Positions 46,894 to 58,438 are shown, counted from the first letter of the stretch. The stretch: 64,000 nucleotides of DNA from Simplicillium sp. C3G150-2 (GCA_022702485.1 JAJIYY010000004.1:1550001-1614000), one strand, 5' to 3'. The notes: generated from the sequence alone by a model not told the origin. Made by a program: numbers and translations.

Positions 46894-48588
46894 ATGCTGC
46901 TTCAGGGTTCGATCAACGTTGTATTGGCAGTATCTCTGGCTGCCGCCGTCAAACAAGCTGGGGCATCAGAGCTCTTACTCGCAGTGTTGATGGTCGTCTT
47001 CGAATAAACGAGCCTTTTGCACGGCCCTGCTTCTCAAAATACAATGGGCAATCGGTCAGTCACGACGAGGCAGCCTGTACGGAGCGCAAGGACAACGATA
47101 AGCTTCCAAGCTATCAAAACCAATTTCCTAGTAGCTACATGTATGAGCAGTCAACTATTTGTGCATCAGATGCCACCTCTTAAAGCATGTGCTATGTCGA
47201 CGACACTGCTGCCTATGACGGGGGTTGGTTGCAGGCAAGGCAACCTGCCTCTTTACTATCTCGATTTTCAAGATGCAGAAGATATTTCAAAAACTTTCAC
47301 GCACGCACAAGTTCAAGGAATCGAGTTGGCTGTCAAGAATAGTGGCTATTCTTTCGTGGAAGACAGCACTGGGAAAGACAAGGTGGCTCTGTGGACTGCA
47401 AGTTTTAAGAGACTCGTCCACCACGACGCCTTTGTACCTCAAGGATGTTCTCCAACACAAAAGTTTCACGCTATTACAACTGATGCTGGCGTCACATGCG
47501 GCGAAGCCTTCGAATTTGCCGACGAGGAGAACTCTACGATTCTCTGTGCGTACGCATCCACTGTTAGCATATCCGGAGGCTGGGTCCAAGCAGGTGGCTA
47601 TTCTGTACTCAGTGATACACTCGGTCTCGAGGCTGATCGCGTTCTTCAGTACAACATTGTCACGCCCGATAGAAAAAGTCCGTGTAGTCAACAAATGTGA
47701 AAATGCAGACCTGCTTTGGGCTCTTCGTGGCGGCGGTGGAGGAACTTTTGGCGTCGTGGTCGACTCGACACATCTAGTTGAGAACAGAATACCACGGAGA
47801 GTTGCATCCATTGGATTTCCGTCCAAGGACAACGACACTGTGTACGAATTCATGGAGCTATTGTTTGACACTGCGGTTGATCTGGCAGAAGATGGTTGGG
47901 GCGGTCACATCTATGGCAATTCCATAGTTTACGTAAACCCTAAAATCACCTCTGAAGAAACTGCTACAGAACTTACGAGCAAAATTAAGGCATTCGCCAT
48001 TAGCCATGGTGGATCTGCGAACATCTGTACAGCACCTTCATGTTACAAGTTTTCAACGACTTTGTCCAGAGTGGCTCATTCAGAGAGGGTGATCTGACAT
48101 TCAAAAACACGCGATTGATACCAGTGCATGTATACAAGGACAGAAAGCTGCAGAAAAACTTCAAAGCATATATGCGAGACTTTATCAACGAGATTGGACT
48201 GCCTTACGTCGCAGTTGACTCGCCATATCTGTACAAAGCCGCGAAGGGAGAAACTTCAGTACATCCAATATGGCACTCCTCTATTTGGGAATGGGAATTT
48301 CCTGCGAAATGGAGTTGGGACTCGACCATTGCTGAACGCGTAGACGTTGCAAGGATGATGAACGAGAAAAACGGTCGTATGGCGGAAGCAAGTCCCGGTG
48401 GAGCGACTTACAAGAACGAAGCAAGTCCACTTGCAAAGAAATGGGAGACGACGTTTTGGGAAGAGAATTATGAAAGGCTGCTTAAGATAAAGAACAAGTA
48501 CGATCCTCGGCGTAAGCTACAGTGCTTCAAGTGCGTTGGATGGACAGAGGACGATACGGGTCAATCATGTTACAAGGCATTCGACTGA
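46894..48588 (+). pseudogene. Broken FAD-linked oxidase of the berberine-bridge type
   Basis: Pieces of one flavoprotein lie in order in different frames. At 46894 a frame opens with a signal-peptide-like segment (SINVVLAVSLAAAV). LTRSVDGRL follows in a second frame, which meets TAA at 47181-47183. The FAD-binding-4 domain then reads NLPLYYLDFQDAEDI, TTDAGVTCGEAFEF and SISGGWVQAGGYSVLSDTLG in the first frame. It jumps to a third frame for NADLLWALRGGGGGTFGVVV and back again for the C-terminal BBE segment (YDPRRKLQCFKCVGW). Readable lesions are a GGTT duplication at 47223-47230, one extra A in the A5 run at 47673-47677 and one missing T in the T4 run at 48050-48053. Intact relatives are secreted covalent-flavin oxidases of alcohols or sugars. 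Either the gene has decayed or the assembly has homopolymer errors. The 5' end is uncertain. Confidence 0.7.
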
Positions 48589-48912
48589 ATTGCACTGTGC
48601 GTGTACGCAGTGTTCAAGGATGCTACTTTTGAAAGTGGAGTGATGGATTTTAAGATAGTCCAATGTAGCGTAGAAGTTTAGAAAATACGCATCATTTATT
48701 GAAACATTAAAATTTAAAATCTCAAAGCAACGATGTTAGTGACGCATGTGGGCCACGGCAGTGTGCTGCACGCCTCAGTGCCGCCAAACGGATCATGCGG
48801 GGTTGACAACGTTTCAACTACAACAACAAAGATCACGTCACCATCACATTTCCCTTAAACGTTCATCCAAAAAGTCACCATAATTGAAGGTCAGTCGGAA
48901 ATATAGATAAAT
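48589..48912. other. Intergenic spacer upstream of the MEMO-family gene
   Basis: An AT-rich patch at about 48690-48725 may be a 3' end signal for the broken oxidase. No gene is seen. Confidence 0.4.
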
Positions 48913-50079
48913 ATGGAAGTCAGACCAGCAACCAAAGCGGGCTCGTGGTACACGGATGACCCTGACGAGTTGCGTGACGAGCTCCAAGAGTATCTCGATC
49001 AAGTGCCTGACAGTATCGATGGCAAGACTCTTCCCATCCAAGGAGCTAGAGTAGTTATTTCCCCGTGAGTCTCAATATGTTCCAACAAGGACCAGAAACT
49101 TACAGGGCTTCTTTGTGACACCTGTTGCTGACCAGATATGGCTACCTTTAGGCATGCAGGATACACCTATTCAGGCCCGTGTGCTGCTTGGGCGTACAAG
49201 TCTCTCAATCTCAGTGGCATCAAGAGAGTGTTTCTCATCGGACCAACCCACACATATGGATTCGATGCTTGCCACCTCTCGGTGTTCAGCAAGTATAAAA
49301 CGCCGTTTGGCGACTTTGAAGTAGACCGTAAGACTATTGACGCTCTGAAAGCCGTTGGAGATGCTGAGGGCATCAAAGCCGAGAGCGCTACTCGTGGCAG
49401 TATGAGCGGTGGACGTCAGCGCGGCGAGCTGTTTGAACACAGTCTCGAGATGCAGCTTCCATACCTTTACATGCGATGCGAAGAGACGTTTGAAAGCCCA
49501 TCGAATTTTCCTACTATTGTGCCGGTTCTGATTGGCATGCCGGCAACGGCACATGGATGTGCGTCCAGCCGTGATCAGCTCGACGCCAGGCAGAGAGACG
49601 AGAAGGAACACAGGGAGAAGGAAAAATCATATGCCCAGCTGTTTGAGCCCTACCTCAAAGATCCGAGCAACGCTTTTATCATCAGCTCAGACTTCTGCCA
49701 TTGGTCAGATTCCAACTTTGACTACTCGCCCTATTCTAAGAATAACGACGTTAATGATTGGGTGGCACTGCGATCCTGGGACAAGTCGCCTCGCGATCCT
49801 CCGATTCACAAGACGATCGAAACCTTTGATCGACATGCTATGGATGCAGTTGAGAAGGGTAGCCATACCGCGTTTTGCGAAAGTGTGAGGCTGACGGGCA
49901 ACACCATCTGCGGCAAGCACCCAATAGGTGTCATTCTTGCGGCGTTGGAAGGACTGACGAAGGACGGCGAAAGCTCATTCCAACCTCAGGTTAAGATTTT
50001 ACACTACGATCGAAGTTCGCTTGTCACCAAGGCTGACGGGCACAGCGTAAGCTATGTTGCAGCATATGCTACTGTCTAG
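48913..50079 (+). CDS. MEMO-family protein (Mho1-like)
   Basis: The protein is 359 aa in two exons (48913-49064, 49152-50079) with an 87-nt intron; the junction restores VVISPHAGYTYSGPCAAWAY. The MEMO fold is related to class III extradiol dioxygenases. The conserved metal or active-site residues are visible: His in PHAGYTYSG, His in GPTHTYGF, the EHSLEMQLPYL motif, and Asp/Cys/His in IISSDFCHWSDS. Human MEMO1 binds copper or iron and links growth-factor signalling to cell motility. In yeast the homologue affects filamentous growth. An insert of about 40 residues (DQLDARQRDEKEHREKEK) makes it longer than the human protein of about 300 aa. The start fits the conserved EVRPATKAGSWYT opening. 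Confidence 0.9.
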
Positions 50080-51635
50080 TTCATTGGGTGCTGAGTGTAC
50101 TGCATGGTGCAAATGGCGTTTGTAGGAGGCTTGAAGGATTTAGTTCAGTGAGCAGAAACAAGGTTGTGCAGTTGCACTTGCTTTGCAGAGATAGACCGCC
50201 TTTCCAATGGAGTAATGCCTTTTTCTGTGGCAATTCAACTCACTCACCCAACGCGTATACGCCAGAATCCCAGCTCAAAGCCCATTTGAGGTATAATAAT
50301 AGATGTCAGTAATAAGTCTGCCTCTGTGGCGCGGCATATGCATGGCGCTGACTGAGTGAACGAGTGATGAGCGAGCCTGCTTTTGCTCTGGCGGGTGCTC
50401 AGCCGCAATTATTGGTGGTCGCCACCACCAAAAGTGCCTGTCGGATACGGCTTGCTCTGCGGCCGGAGGATTTATGGACAGCGCATGTTTTAGTTGGAAC
50501 CAGTGAGGATGCTGACGCAGGGTGGTTGGAAGGTGAATGTTACGAGATTCAATGAACAGTGGACAATTGGATATGCAGCCTGACGCCGAGGAGGATTTGA
50601 CGAAGATGCCGCACACGTAGAGTTTCACAAGGGAACTGGCCCGCATCAAATCTCCAGATGTTGCAGACACCAATCTCGAGATGAAACAGCGCGCAAACTT
50701 GTGCTGTAACATATGTTCCGCTGCTAAATTACTATGGCGCTAGCTACGGAGGGCAGCATTTGGGGCTGATGGACCCTTGTTGGCGAACAGACCAGGCCAA
50801 AGGGGCTAAAATAGAACTGGGCTCGCAGTGGACTGGTGGTTGGCTGTGGGTTATGCATGCATGGCTTTAATGCTTGCCCCAGAGCACGACTTTTTAGCGG
50901 ATTACTCTGTAGCCTGGTCTGCATCGGGAGCGAAACAGGTGCTGTTTCCAAGGTCGAGCTTGGGCGGTTCAGAAATGCAGGCAAAGCAGGTAGATTGGGG
51001 CAAACGGTAATAGCGGACGGCGGGAATTGACACAGTGATTCATGCCCTACGGCACATGGACGGTGCGAGATACAGGGCGAAACAGAGCCAGGAGGAATGC
51101 AAATGACGACCGAAGCTTACTGGCGCTGGTTGCCCTGTGTCTCTCTGACCGAACGGCCCTCTGACAGGATGCAAAGCCACTGGAGCCAATGCAGTGCACT
51201 CACTAAGAACCACTGAAATCCAACCAAACAGCTTTTCTGCTATTAGGCGCTCACTGTCGATCCTTAGCGCAAGGGGCTTCTTCGGTACCTCCATGGTCCT
51301 GGGTACCTGTCAGGCGCACCGAATTTACTGCGGCGCCGCAAGTACCCCAGCACTCTTCCAGGTTTTGAGTTGGCCCCTTTTGATTGCTGGCCCCACGTTG
51401 CAGCCCACTTCTCTTGCACCCTCAGCGACACGACTGGGCCACTCATCTCACTGGGGTGTTTCTTCCTTCTCGCTCCCAACTTTGGCGTATTTTCTCTTTC
51501 TATTCTTTCGATCTGCCTCGTTCATTTTCCTTCCCTCTAGTAATCTTCTTTATTCGTGCATCGCAGGTTTGCAAATTTACCATTCTGCGGCCCAGTTGAT
51601 CTAGATCGAAGCAAGCGACGCGCAAATCTATCAAA
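50080..51635. other. Intergenic region and t-SNARE promoter/leader
   Basis: No gene is supported. From about 51380 to 51600 the + strand is C/T-rich, as expected for the start region and leader of the following SNARE gene. One ACGCGT is at 50251-50256. Confidence 0.4.
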
Positions 51636-53237
51636 ATGAGTGTGAGTAGTTCTTCCCCCCAAAACAAGGCACGTCTGCGTGGCCTTTCAATCCGACATTT
51701 CCATCTTGCCAAGACAACATGGGTTTGCTGACAGTTCAATTGTAGTACGGGTTAGTATTCAGACGATATCAATGACGACGATTCACCTGACACAGGACGA
51801 TCCGGCTAACGAATTACAACGCAGATACGGTGGAAACCAAAACCCGTACGCCCAGCAGGACTCTGCTCCTGGTGGCTACGGCCAACAGGGCGGCTATGGT
51901 CAACAACAAGGTGGCTATGGCGGCCAGCAGGGTGGTTATAGCCAACAGCAAGGCTACGGTGGCCAACAGCAAGGCGGTTACGGCGGCCAACAGCAGAGTC
52001 GTTATGGACAACCCTACGGTGGCAACAACAACAACAACCGCTACAATCAGACCTCAGCCGACGGCGGATATGCTGGTAAGTTACAAACACAATCCTCCAT
52101 GATGCATCAAATATTGACTGACACTGTACAGCTTCTGGTGCTGATTCCAATGTTGAGATGCAGCCTCTCGTCTCGCAGAACTCTGGGGCCGCTGCCAGCA
52201 ACCCCAATGCTATCCTGAATGAGTGCCGTGACATTGACCGTGGTATCGACACTATTGAGCGCAACTTGGAGCAGCTGCGCATGCTCCAGCAAAGAACCCT
52301 TGATGACGCCGACAGCTCATCCTCTAGCAGTGCCAACCAACAGCTTGACTCCCTGTCTGCCGATACCATGTCGATGTACCGTTCGCTGACCGAGCGCGTT
52401 CGTACCATCAAGTCCAATCCCGATTCTCGTACGCCTAAGAACAACCCGCAGGTTGGCCGTGTTGACCGCAGACTCAAGTCTGCTATTCAGCAATACCAGC
52501 AAGTTGAGTCGCAATTTCGCAAGCGTACTCAAGACCAAATGGCTCGCCAATACCGCATTGTTCGCCCCGATGCAAGCGAGCAAGAGGTTCGCCAGGCTGT
52601 TGAGGATACCAGCAACACCCAAGTTTTCCAGCAAGCTTTGATGCAGAGCGATCGCCAGGGACGTGCCCGCGCTGCATTGAGTGCCGTTCAGGACCGCCAC
52701 AAGGCTTTGGTCAAGATTGAGGAGCAAATGGTTGAGCTTTCTCAGCTGTTCCAGGACATGGACACGTTGGTCATCCAGCAGGAAGCTGCCGTCATGCAAA
52801 TTGAGCAGAAGGGCGAGGAAGTCGTCGATAACTTGGACAAGGGTAACGAGGAGATGGGTACCGCCGTCAAGTCTGCTCGTGCGGCACGCAAGAAGAAGTG
52901 GATTTGCTTGGGTATCTGCGGTGAGTACTTGCAACATGATATGCTCTCAGTCGAGTCACAGCCACTAACTGATATAGTCCTCATCATCCTCATTATCGTC
53001 ATTATCGTTGTCGTTTACTTCTTGGTTATCCGACCTCCCCAGCAAAACAACAACAGTGGCAACAAGCGATCCATCGAGGATATCGTCGAGCGTGCCCCCA
53101 AACTCTTGGCATACATGAACTCACGTCCCCGAGCTATTGACTCTGGCAACACTCTGGACCCTGAGATCGCCCGGGAAGCTGCCCGTATCATGAAGGACCG
53201 CATTCACATGCCTCAAATTCAGCGACCCCAGCAATAA
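51636..53237 (+). CDS. Plasma-membrane t-SNARE, Sso1/syntaxin type
   Basis: The protein is about 436 aa in five exons: 51636-51641, 51746-51750 (5 nt), 51825-52075, 52132-52920 and 52978-53237. After a tiny start (MSYGYGGNQNPYAQQ) comes a Gly/Gln/Tyr-rich low-complexity region with QGGY-type repeats (about residues 12-85). Then come the syntaxin Habc region (DIDRGIDTIERNLEQLRML), the Qa-SNARE motif (about residues 265-325; MVELSQLFQDMDTLVIQQEA with the central glutamine in the usual place) and one membrane span (VLIILIIVIIVVVYFLVI). Sso-type proteins pair with Sec9 and Snc for exocytosis at the hyphal tip. Unusually, about 68 residues follow the membrane span and would lie outside the cell. 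A 5-nt microexon is required to keep the frame. Confidence 0.88.
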
Positions 53238-54011
53238 ATGCCCGCCATTCTATACAATTCTGAGGCGCCAGCGCAACACTTATATATATACAAAAGCTGT
53301 CTTTCTGAAACGGAAATTCAGTTTTGCGCCGAAACACTGTATAAACCATGCCTTTTTTTAGGCTGATACATTCACACAACAATCATTTGCTCTCTTTTTG
53401 TCAGAACAGCACCAGCAAAGCCCTGTTTTAATCGCCATACTGGGCTCCTCTTTTTTTTTTAAACTCTCTTATACTCAAATTTGGTACGGTTTCTGTTTAC
53501 AACTTGAAAAGCTGGAGGTCACTCGTTCTTTGTTTTCACGCCATGAGTCAGATTGCAACAACGGAATGAGGAGGATGAGACTTTTTGTATGCGTCTGTCT
53601 GTCCACCTTGATCTCTGTTTGAAAGGAGGGCCTCGATGGTCTTCACCCGCTCTTTGTTTTTAGCTTTTTGTTAGTGTTGTATCTTTTGATTTTGATTTTC
53701 TGTTAGTATAGGTTTGGATAAAGGTCGTTGTCTTTCTGCCGTTCGGATGCGGGATGGTGAGATGAAGGAAGGCAAAGAAAAAGAGCTGTATTATGCGGCT
53801 TTTTTTTGTTGGAATTTGTGGCAGGCGTTGAGTTTTAAAACTATTTTTGTAATCACAGTATAGCAACTAATACTACTTTGTCTGCTCTTTCAAGTCGTCT
53901 GCGAATACCATGATGTGTCATATTAAGTGTCATTATGTATGGTGATTATTACATCCAAAACCAAAAAAATGAAAACGCCTTGCTAGAAATCCAGGCACAT
54001 GACAGCGCTCT
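53238..54011. other. Convergent 3' intergenic region
   Basis: T-rich runs (for example 53451-53460 and about 53801-53808) and AT-rich stretches suit the 3' UTRs of the SNARE and of the opposite gene. No gene is seen. Confidence 0.4.
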
Positions 54012-54680
54012 TTATCCTGTGTGTTCAAGTTCATATTGCTCTGAGTGATGCAGTTGTTGGGGTGGTTGTGCTTCTTCGCCGTGCTCCTGGCGTTGCTGTT
54101 CCTGCTCGAGTTGCAGCTCGAGCTCCTCATGCGCCTTTTGCTGAAGTTGTATTTCTGCCCTCCTCCTCTCGCTGGACTCGACAACTCCTCGCATCACACC
54201 CACTCTCCGCCTAAACTCTTCCGCCAGCCCGTCAACATCTTCTGCTGCGCCGCTGCCCGACGACCGCAGCTCAGTCTCTGGCACGGGCTGTTCTCTCGTG
54301 ACGCCCTCGACTCGTAGCATCATTGCTGAGGTTCCATTTCCACCTTGTCCCGTGGCGTCGTCACCCTGCTGCGCAGACAGGTCTGTTCTTGTGACGGCAA
54401 AGTCGGGACTTGTGCTCGATGCCCATGTCACGGACCAGGGCTTGCTGTCGTTGGATTCGTCGGCGGAGGCTAGGTCGACGATGATGGCACGGGAGGAAGG
54501 GTCGTGGATGGGGGAAGGGTCGTCGTCGCTGAAGAGGTAGCGGACTTGGGGGTGGATGGTGGTGTTGGTTGTGGTATCGGTGAGGAGGGTGAAGATGGGC
54601 TGAAAGGGTGGTGTTGGTGGGTGTTGGGCGGCGTCGTCGGTGGGCGGATTGGGCATGTTGTCCTCTCGTGGGCTGGCCAT
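54012..54680 (-). CDS. Conserved fungal protein of unknown function, Q/E-rich C-terminus
   Basis: The protein is 222 aa from a single exon. The start at MASPREDNM was chosen because the core begins soon after; the frame is open upstream to 54869. The N-terminal part (PPTPPFQPIFTLLTDTTT, HPQVRYLFSDDDPSPI) reads as a compact conserved segment. A serine-rich stretch that includes AIIVDLASADES and SVTWASSTSPDF follows. A helical region (LAEEFRRRVGVMRGVVESSERRR) and a Gln/Glu-rich probable coiled coil close it. I recall similar uncharacterised proteins in filamentous ascomycetes but can name no function. There is no signal peptide or membrane helix. Confidence 0.6.
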   Translation of the reverse strand: MASPREDNMPNPPTDDAAQHPPTPPFQPIFTLLTDTTTNTTIHPQVRYLFSDDDPSPIHDPSSRAIIVDLASADESNDSKPWSVTWASSTSPDFAVTRTDLSAQQGDDATGQGGNGTSAMMLRVEGVTREQPVPETELRSSGSGAAEDVDGLAEEFRRRVGVMRGVVESSERRRAEIQLQQKAHEELELQLEQEQQRQEHGEEAQPPQQLHHSEQYELEHTG

Positions 54681-55279
54681 GATTTGTTGGCAGGGAGGGA
54701 GGTAATATCGCAAATAGGGAGAAGTCGCTGTCACCGCGTCATGGGTGGTGCGATGGCGGGGGATGTTGCGCTGGAATGAGAACGAGAAGAAATGGTGATG
54801 AGAGTTTCGAGGTTGGATGATGAGATCGGCGACGAACGACGGCGTTACGTACTGTGCTGCACGCTGCATTACAGTGGGGTGAGCTTGTGTCTGAGGCGGC
54901 GTCGGCCCGCTGACGCCGTCACCTGTTAGCTCCGCTAGTGAGACCCATCGTGTCCAGGCGAGGCTCAGGTAATTGTCGGATGATGCGATGCTATGAGACG
55001 ATACCCATGGCGTGAGTATTTAGACGAGTTGAGTGAATTGTAATGATCAATTTATCCGCGAGGCTACATATTTTTCTATGGTCCACATGATTGGACATAA
55101 TAAATTAAAAAGAGAGGTAAAAACAAGTAAGAAAAGAATCCTGAATATCATGCGCCAGTCTGTTGTCCCCCAAATTTCCCAAAGCCAGCTTCTCATGACT
55201 GTAAACCCGTTGCATAACCATGCTGCAAAATATGATAGAGTCAAAATATTAACAGTTTTTGTGTAATACCCATGCTTAA
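54681..55279. other. Intergenic region
   Basis: About 600 bp between two leftward genes, holding the promoter of the unknown protein and the 3' flank of the methyltransferase. I see no other feature. Confidence 0.4.
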
Positions 55280-56578
55280 TTATTCGCCATCTGAACCTGG
55301 CCTTTGCCCATAGACAAAACAGCAATTCACGTAGCGGTGGATACTGTTGTCAGCAAGACTCCTTCTTGCATATGTTGCGAGGCTCTTTCTATCTTTGGCG
55401 GCAATGTCCAAAGCTGCGAGGGGCTTTGCTGCGAAAGCCCCGATGAGAGCCGTGATGTTGGTCTTCATAAGTATTCCGACATCTCGAAGGTTGTCTTCGA
55501 ATGCCCATGGAGAAATGGGCGCTCTTTTGACGACGCATTGAATGTTGATGAATCCTTGCCTCTCTAGTGATTCCACTATGGATTGTGGACTTATGGTCTG
55601 GCAGCCAAGTTTGCGCATCCCTTCAGTGGCTGCGTCAAATAATAATCGTAACGGATCCTCGGGGGCCATTGTTCCGTCATCACAGTGTATTGTTGGAATG
55701 ACTTCTTGTACTTCAACCCATCCTCCATGCCGGATGTGACTGTTATTGTTAGAGAAGAGCTGACTTACAAAATGTGACAAGGAACTAGAGCCCCATGTTA
55801 CTTACGGATATGCTGTTGATAATACACCGTCGAAGTTTTGCACAGCCCCAGAGACGCCTCGATAGTGCACCAAGTCGAAGTTTGATCCGTGCGGCCACTC
55901 TCCTTCCTCGCAGTCTTCAACAAACATTCGCACATTTACTGGAACCCACTGCGGTTGAATAGCAGATAAGTCAGTGCCAATCACACTCGCACTAGGATAT
56001 TTGTCTGCGACTGTCAAGTTTGTTAGTCAAGTAAAGTAGGACGCAGCCGTCGATACCATACCGTCAATCGCCCATATTCCTATAGCAAATGTCAGCCTTT
56101 GTTTTCTGATCAAAGAGTCACTGTCAATACCTGTGCCTGTCCCTATATCGATAATCTTTTGAGGATGTGGCCCAATGTCTGCGAAGAATAATTTTCCGTC
56201 CTGGACAAGTCAGTAGGCTGTTGGACCAGAGTGATGCCTGTCTCCTCAGTGACATACAGCTAGCTCCAACATTGTCGCATGATGAATTTCTTCGCGTTGT
56301 TGCTCAATTTCATCATTAGGTAGAGGGTATCGCCCCTTCTTATATCCATGGTAACGGCGACCATGAGCGATTTCGTGATCATAGACCGTGGATACTACTG
56401 ATACTGATGAGCACGAGACACAGTCCCAGGACTCGTCTGCATCGATGCTATGCCGCCGACCCAAAAGTTCAAATTCATCGGTCCCTTGTGCTGATTCAAC
56501 GTTATTGGCAGAAGCGTCGTCGCGCGAGGCCACTCCAAACAAAGCCAAAGTTGCCGTCCAATCTCCGTCGTCAGTCAT
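55280..56578 (-). CDS. SAM-dependent methyltransferase, LaeA-like/TAM type
   Basis: The protein is about 357 aa in five exons (56578-56258, 56200-56131, 56079-56062, 56010-55806, 55739-55280); exon 3 is only 18 nt. The N-terminal part has the family's lead-in (YHGYKKGRYPLPNDEIEQQR, HHATMLELADGKLFFADIG). Motif I is IIDIGTGTGIWAIDVAD, the acidic loop is VIGTDLSAIQP, FDLVHYRG lies near motif II, and HIRHGGWVEVQEV follows. These define the fungal class I methyltransferases related to LaeA, which act on secondary metabolism and development, although most paralogues have no known substrate. No other metabolite-cluster gene is adjacent. The in-frame upstream ATG at 56623 is less likely than MTDDG. 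Confidence 0.85.
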
Positions 56579-58438
56579 AATGATTTCGCCAGTCAACGGG
56601 GACGCATGGATGCAACAAATCAAAAAAAGCAGAGACAGATGCAGAGTCGCTTTCCGATCGCTTCATATTTTGAACAGAATTTGTTTTTGTTTTCGTCCCG
56701 CCTGTCAGCGCCAAAGTTAAAAACAGCCCATTTTCTGGTTGGGCAGCGGGCGGAGGATGCACAAGAAAGTTTGTCACACAAGAGATGACAGAAGGAAGGG
56801 CCAAGTTCCCCGACCCCATTCGAGTGCTAGATTATCCTTGGATGGGTACGTACCCAGCACCCTCTTCGTTCAGTGACCGGCAAGCAACCGGGGACCGTTG
56901 AATCTGCAGGGATTACACTGCTATTGTCGCGTGGAGACCGCCTCAGTCTTGTGGCCCAATCCGACTAAGCATGGCACAGACGAGCGTGCTTTGGTCTCTT
57001 TTGAGCCTCGGTCAGGCCGTTAGGATAACGTTATATCTGACCTCCGGGTTTGAGATGGCCTTAGCTTGTTTGTTATAAGGTAGTCGGGGATATGAATCGC
57101 TCCTTCAGTCCGCTTTCTTTGAGTTATTATTTGATTGTGCTACGTAGCGGGCCGTTACGGCTGACTTGCTTTTCCAAAGGCGATTGCCGCAAATCGTCCA
57201 CATCAGCAGTGATAGCGTATTGATGGCGCTGTGGTCCGCACCGTTGTGGCGTCCTACAGTGCTTGCGTCGTGGGCCAAGCCAGCCAGCCTTCGGCAGAAT
57301 GTTTCGAAGCCCTTCATCATGCTGGCTTTAGCGTCACTTCCAAGAAATGTTGATTAATTAGTTTAGCCCAAAGTAGAAATGTGTCATGGCCATCTCAAGA
57401 GCCAGAGTCGCTCGGGTTGCCCAAGCGGAAAGTTCCAGAACCTTCCTGTCTCGAGAATGGCACCGGTCGTCACGGATTGGTAATAAGAGAAGAGGGCGAC
57501 CCGCATCGAAAAGGGGAATGAACGACATTGCAGCCTGAGAGCGATGACTGAGAGTTTGTGCCACCCATTGGTGGACAATTGCGGGTTGAGGGAAAGATCC
57601 TGGGCACGGTATTTCCACAGTAAAGCGTCACACCTGCAAGGTCAAGCTCGGAGTGACTCCGACTTTCAGCGACATAATGAACGCCTCCGCCGACGTGCAC
57701 CGTGAGATGTTTCATTAGGGTCTAATTTGTCCCAGATCGAGCTGCAGTTTTGTTGATATTTAGCCACTGTTTTCCTGCATGTTAGATGATGTGCAGTACC
57801 GACAGAGCTATCATTTTCCTGCGGGCTTCTGACCCCTGCAGAGCTGGACCTTGGCGTGCTACTTCTTCTCATGAGTGTTCGTTTACTTCCACGCACCTCT
57901 AATGGTAGCCCACGAGCTAATATCTCAATGACGACTCAGGGTCTGGTTCAAATTCCGGCGCAGGCTCCAACGAGGTAACTCGTAACAGCAGTCTTCAACA
58001 AGCTGAAGTATCTCACGTATGACTCGTCAGCTAACAAGAACTGCTGTCAACGATGAGATTTTGTTGAGAGAGGACGAGGGAAAATGACGGAAATGAGCTC
58101 TGCCCAAGGATTTGAGTAAATGCCGCCTAAATTAAAAAGAGGCACATATGTGATTCGTTGACAGTCTGGAGGCTTCCACAAATCTAGCCGAGCTGTGAGT
58201 GGTTGGGCTGGCTAGCGTCAACAGCTGCAGCTTCCAGTGGCTGACAAAGCTACCTCTCGTGGCGAAATCTGGAGTATCTGAATCCACCTGCAACACCACC
58301 ACAAAGCTGCAATTATTGAAACATTTCGCTACACGCTCCGCTGCGAATTGACGGCTCGCGACCAAAAACTCGAGGCGCTAAATCTTTACACTACAAGGAA
58401 GAAAGCTCTGCATAGCTTCGAGATTGACACATACCGCG
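56579..58438. other. Divergent intergenic region between the methyltransferase and Yth1
   Basis: I see no gene in about 1.9 kb. A GGTTCAAATTCC sequence at about 57947 resembles a tRNA B-box, but no tRNA fold can be drawn around it. Confidence 0.45.

Noticed and set aside
47143..47186. A 44-nt intron (GTATGA...AAAG) that would remove the TAA of the oxidase
   Set aside because: It is short for this genome, has weak splice signals, and would not repair the later frame shifts.
52317..52937. 206-codon antisense frame inside the t-SNARE gene
   Set aside because: It is a Leu-rich shadow of the coiled-coil coding strand.
57940..57965. tRNA B-box-like GGTTCAAATTCC
   Set aside because: The T-arm pairs poorly and no A-box or acceptor stem can be drawn at the right distance.
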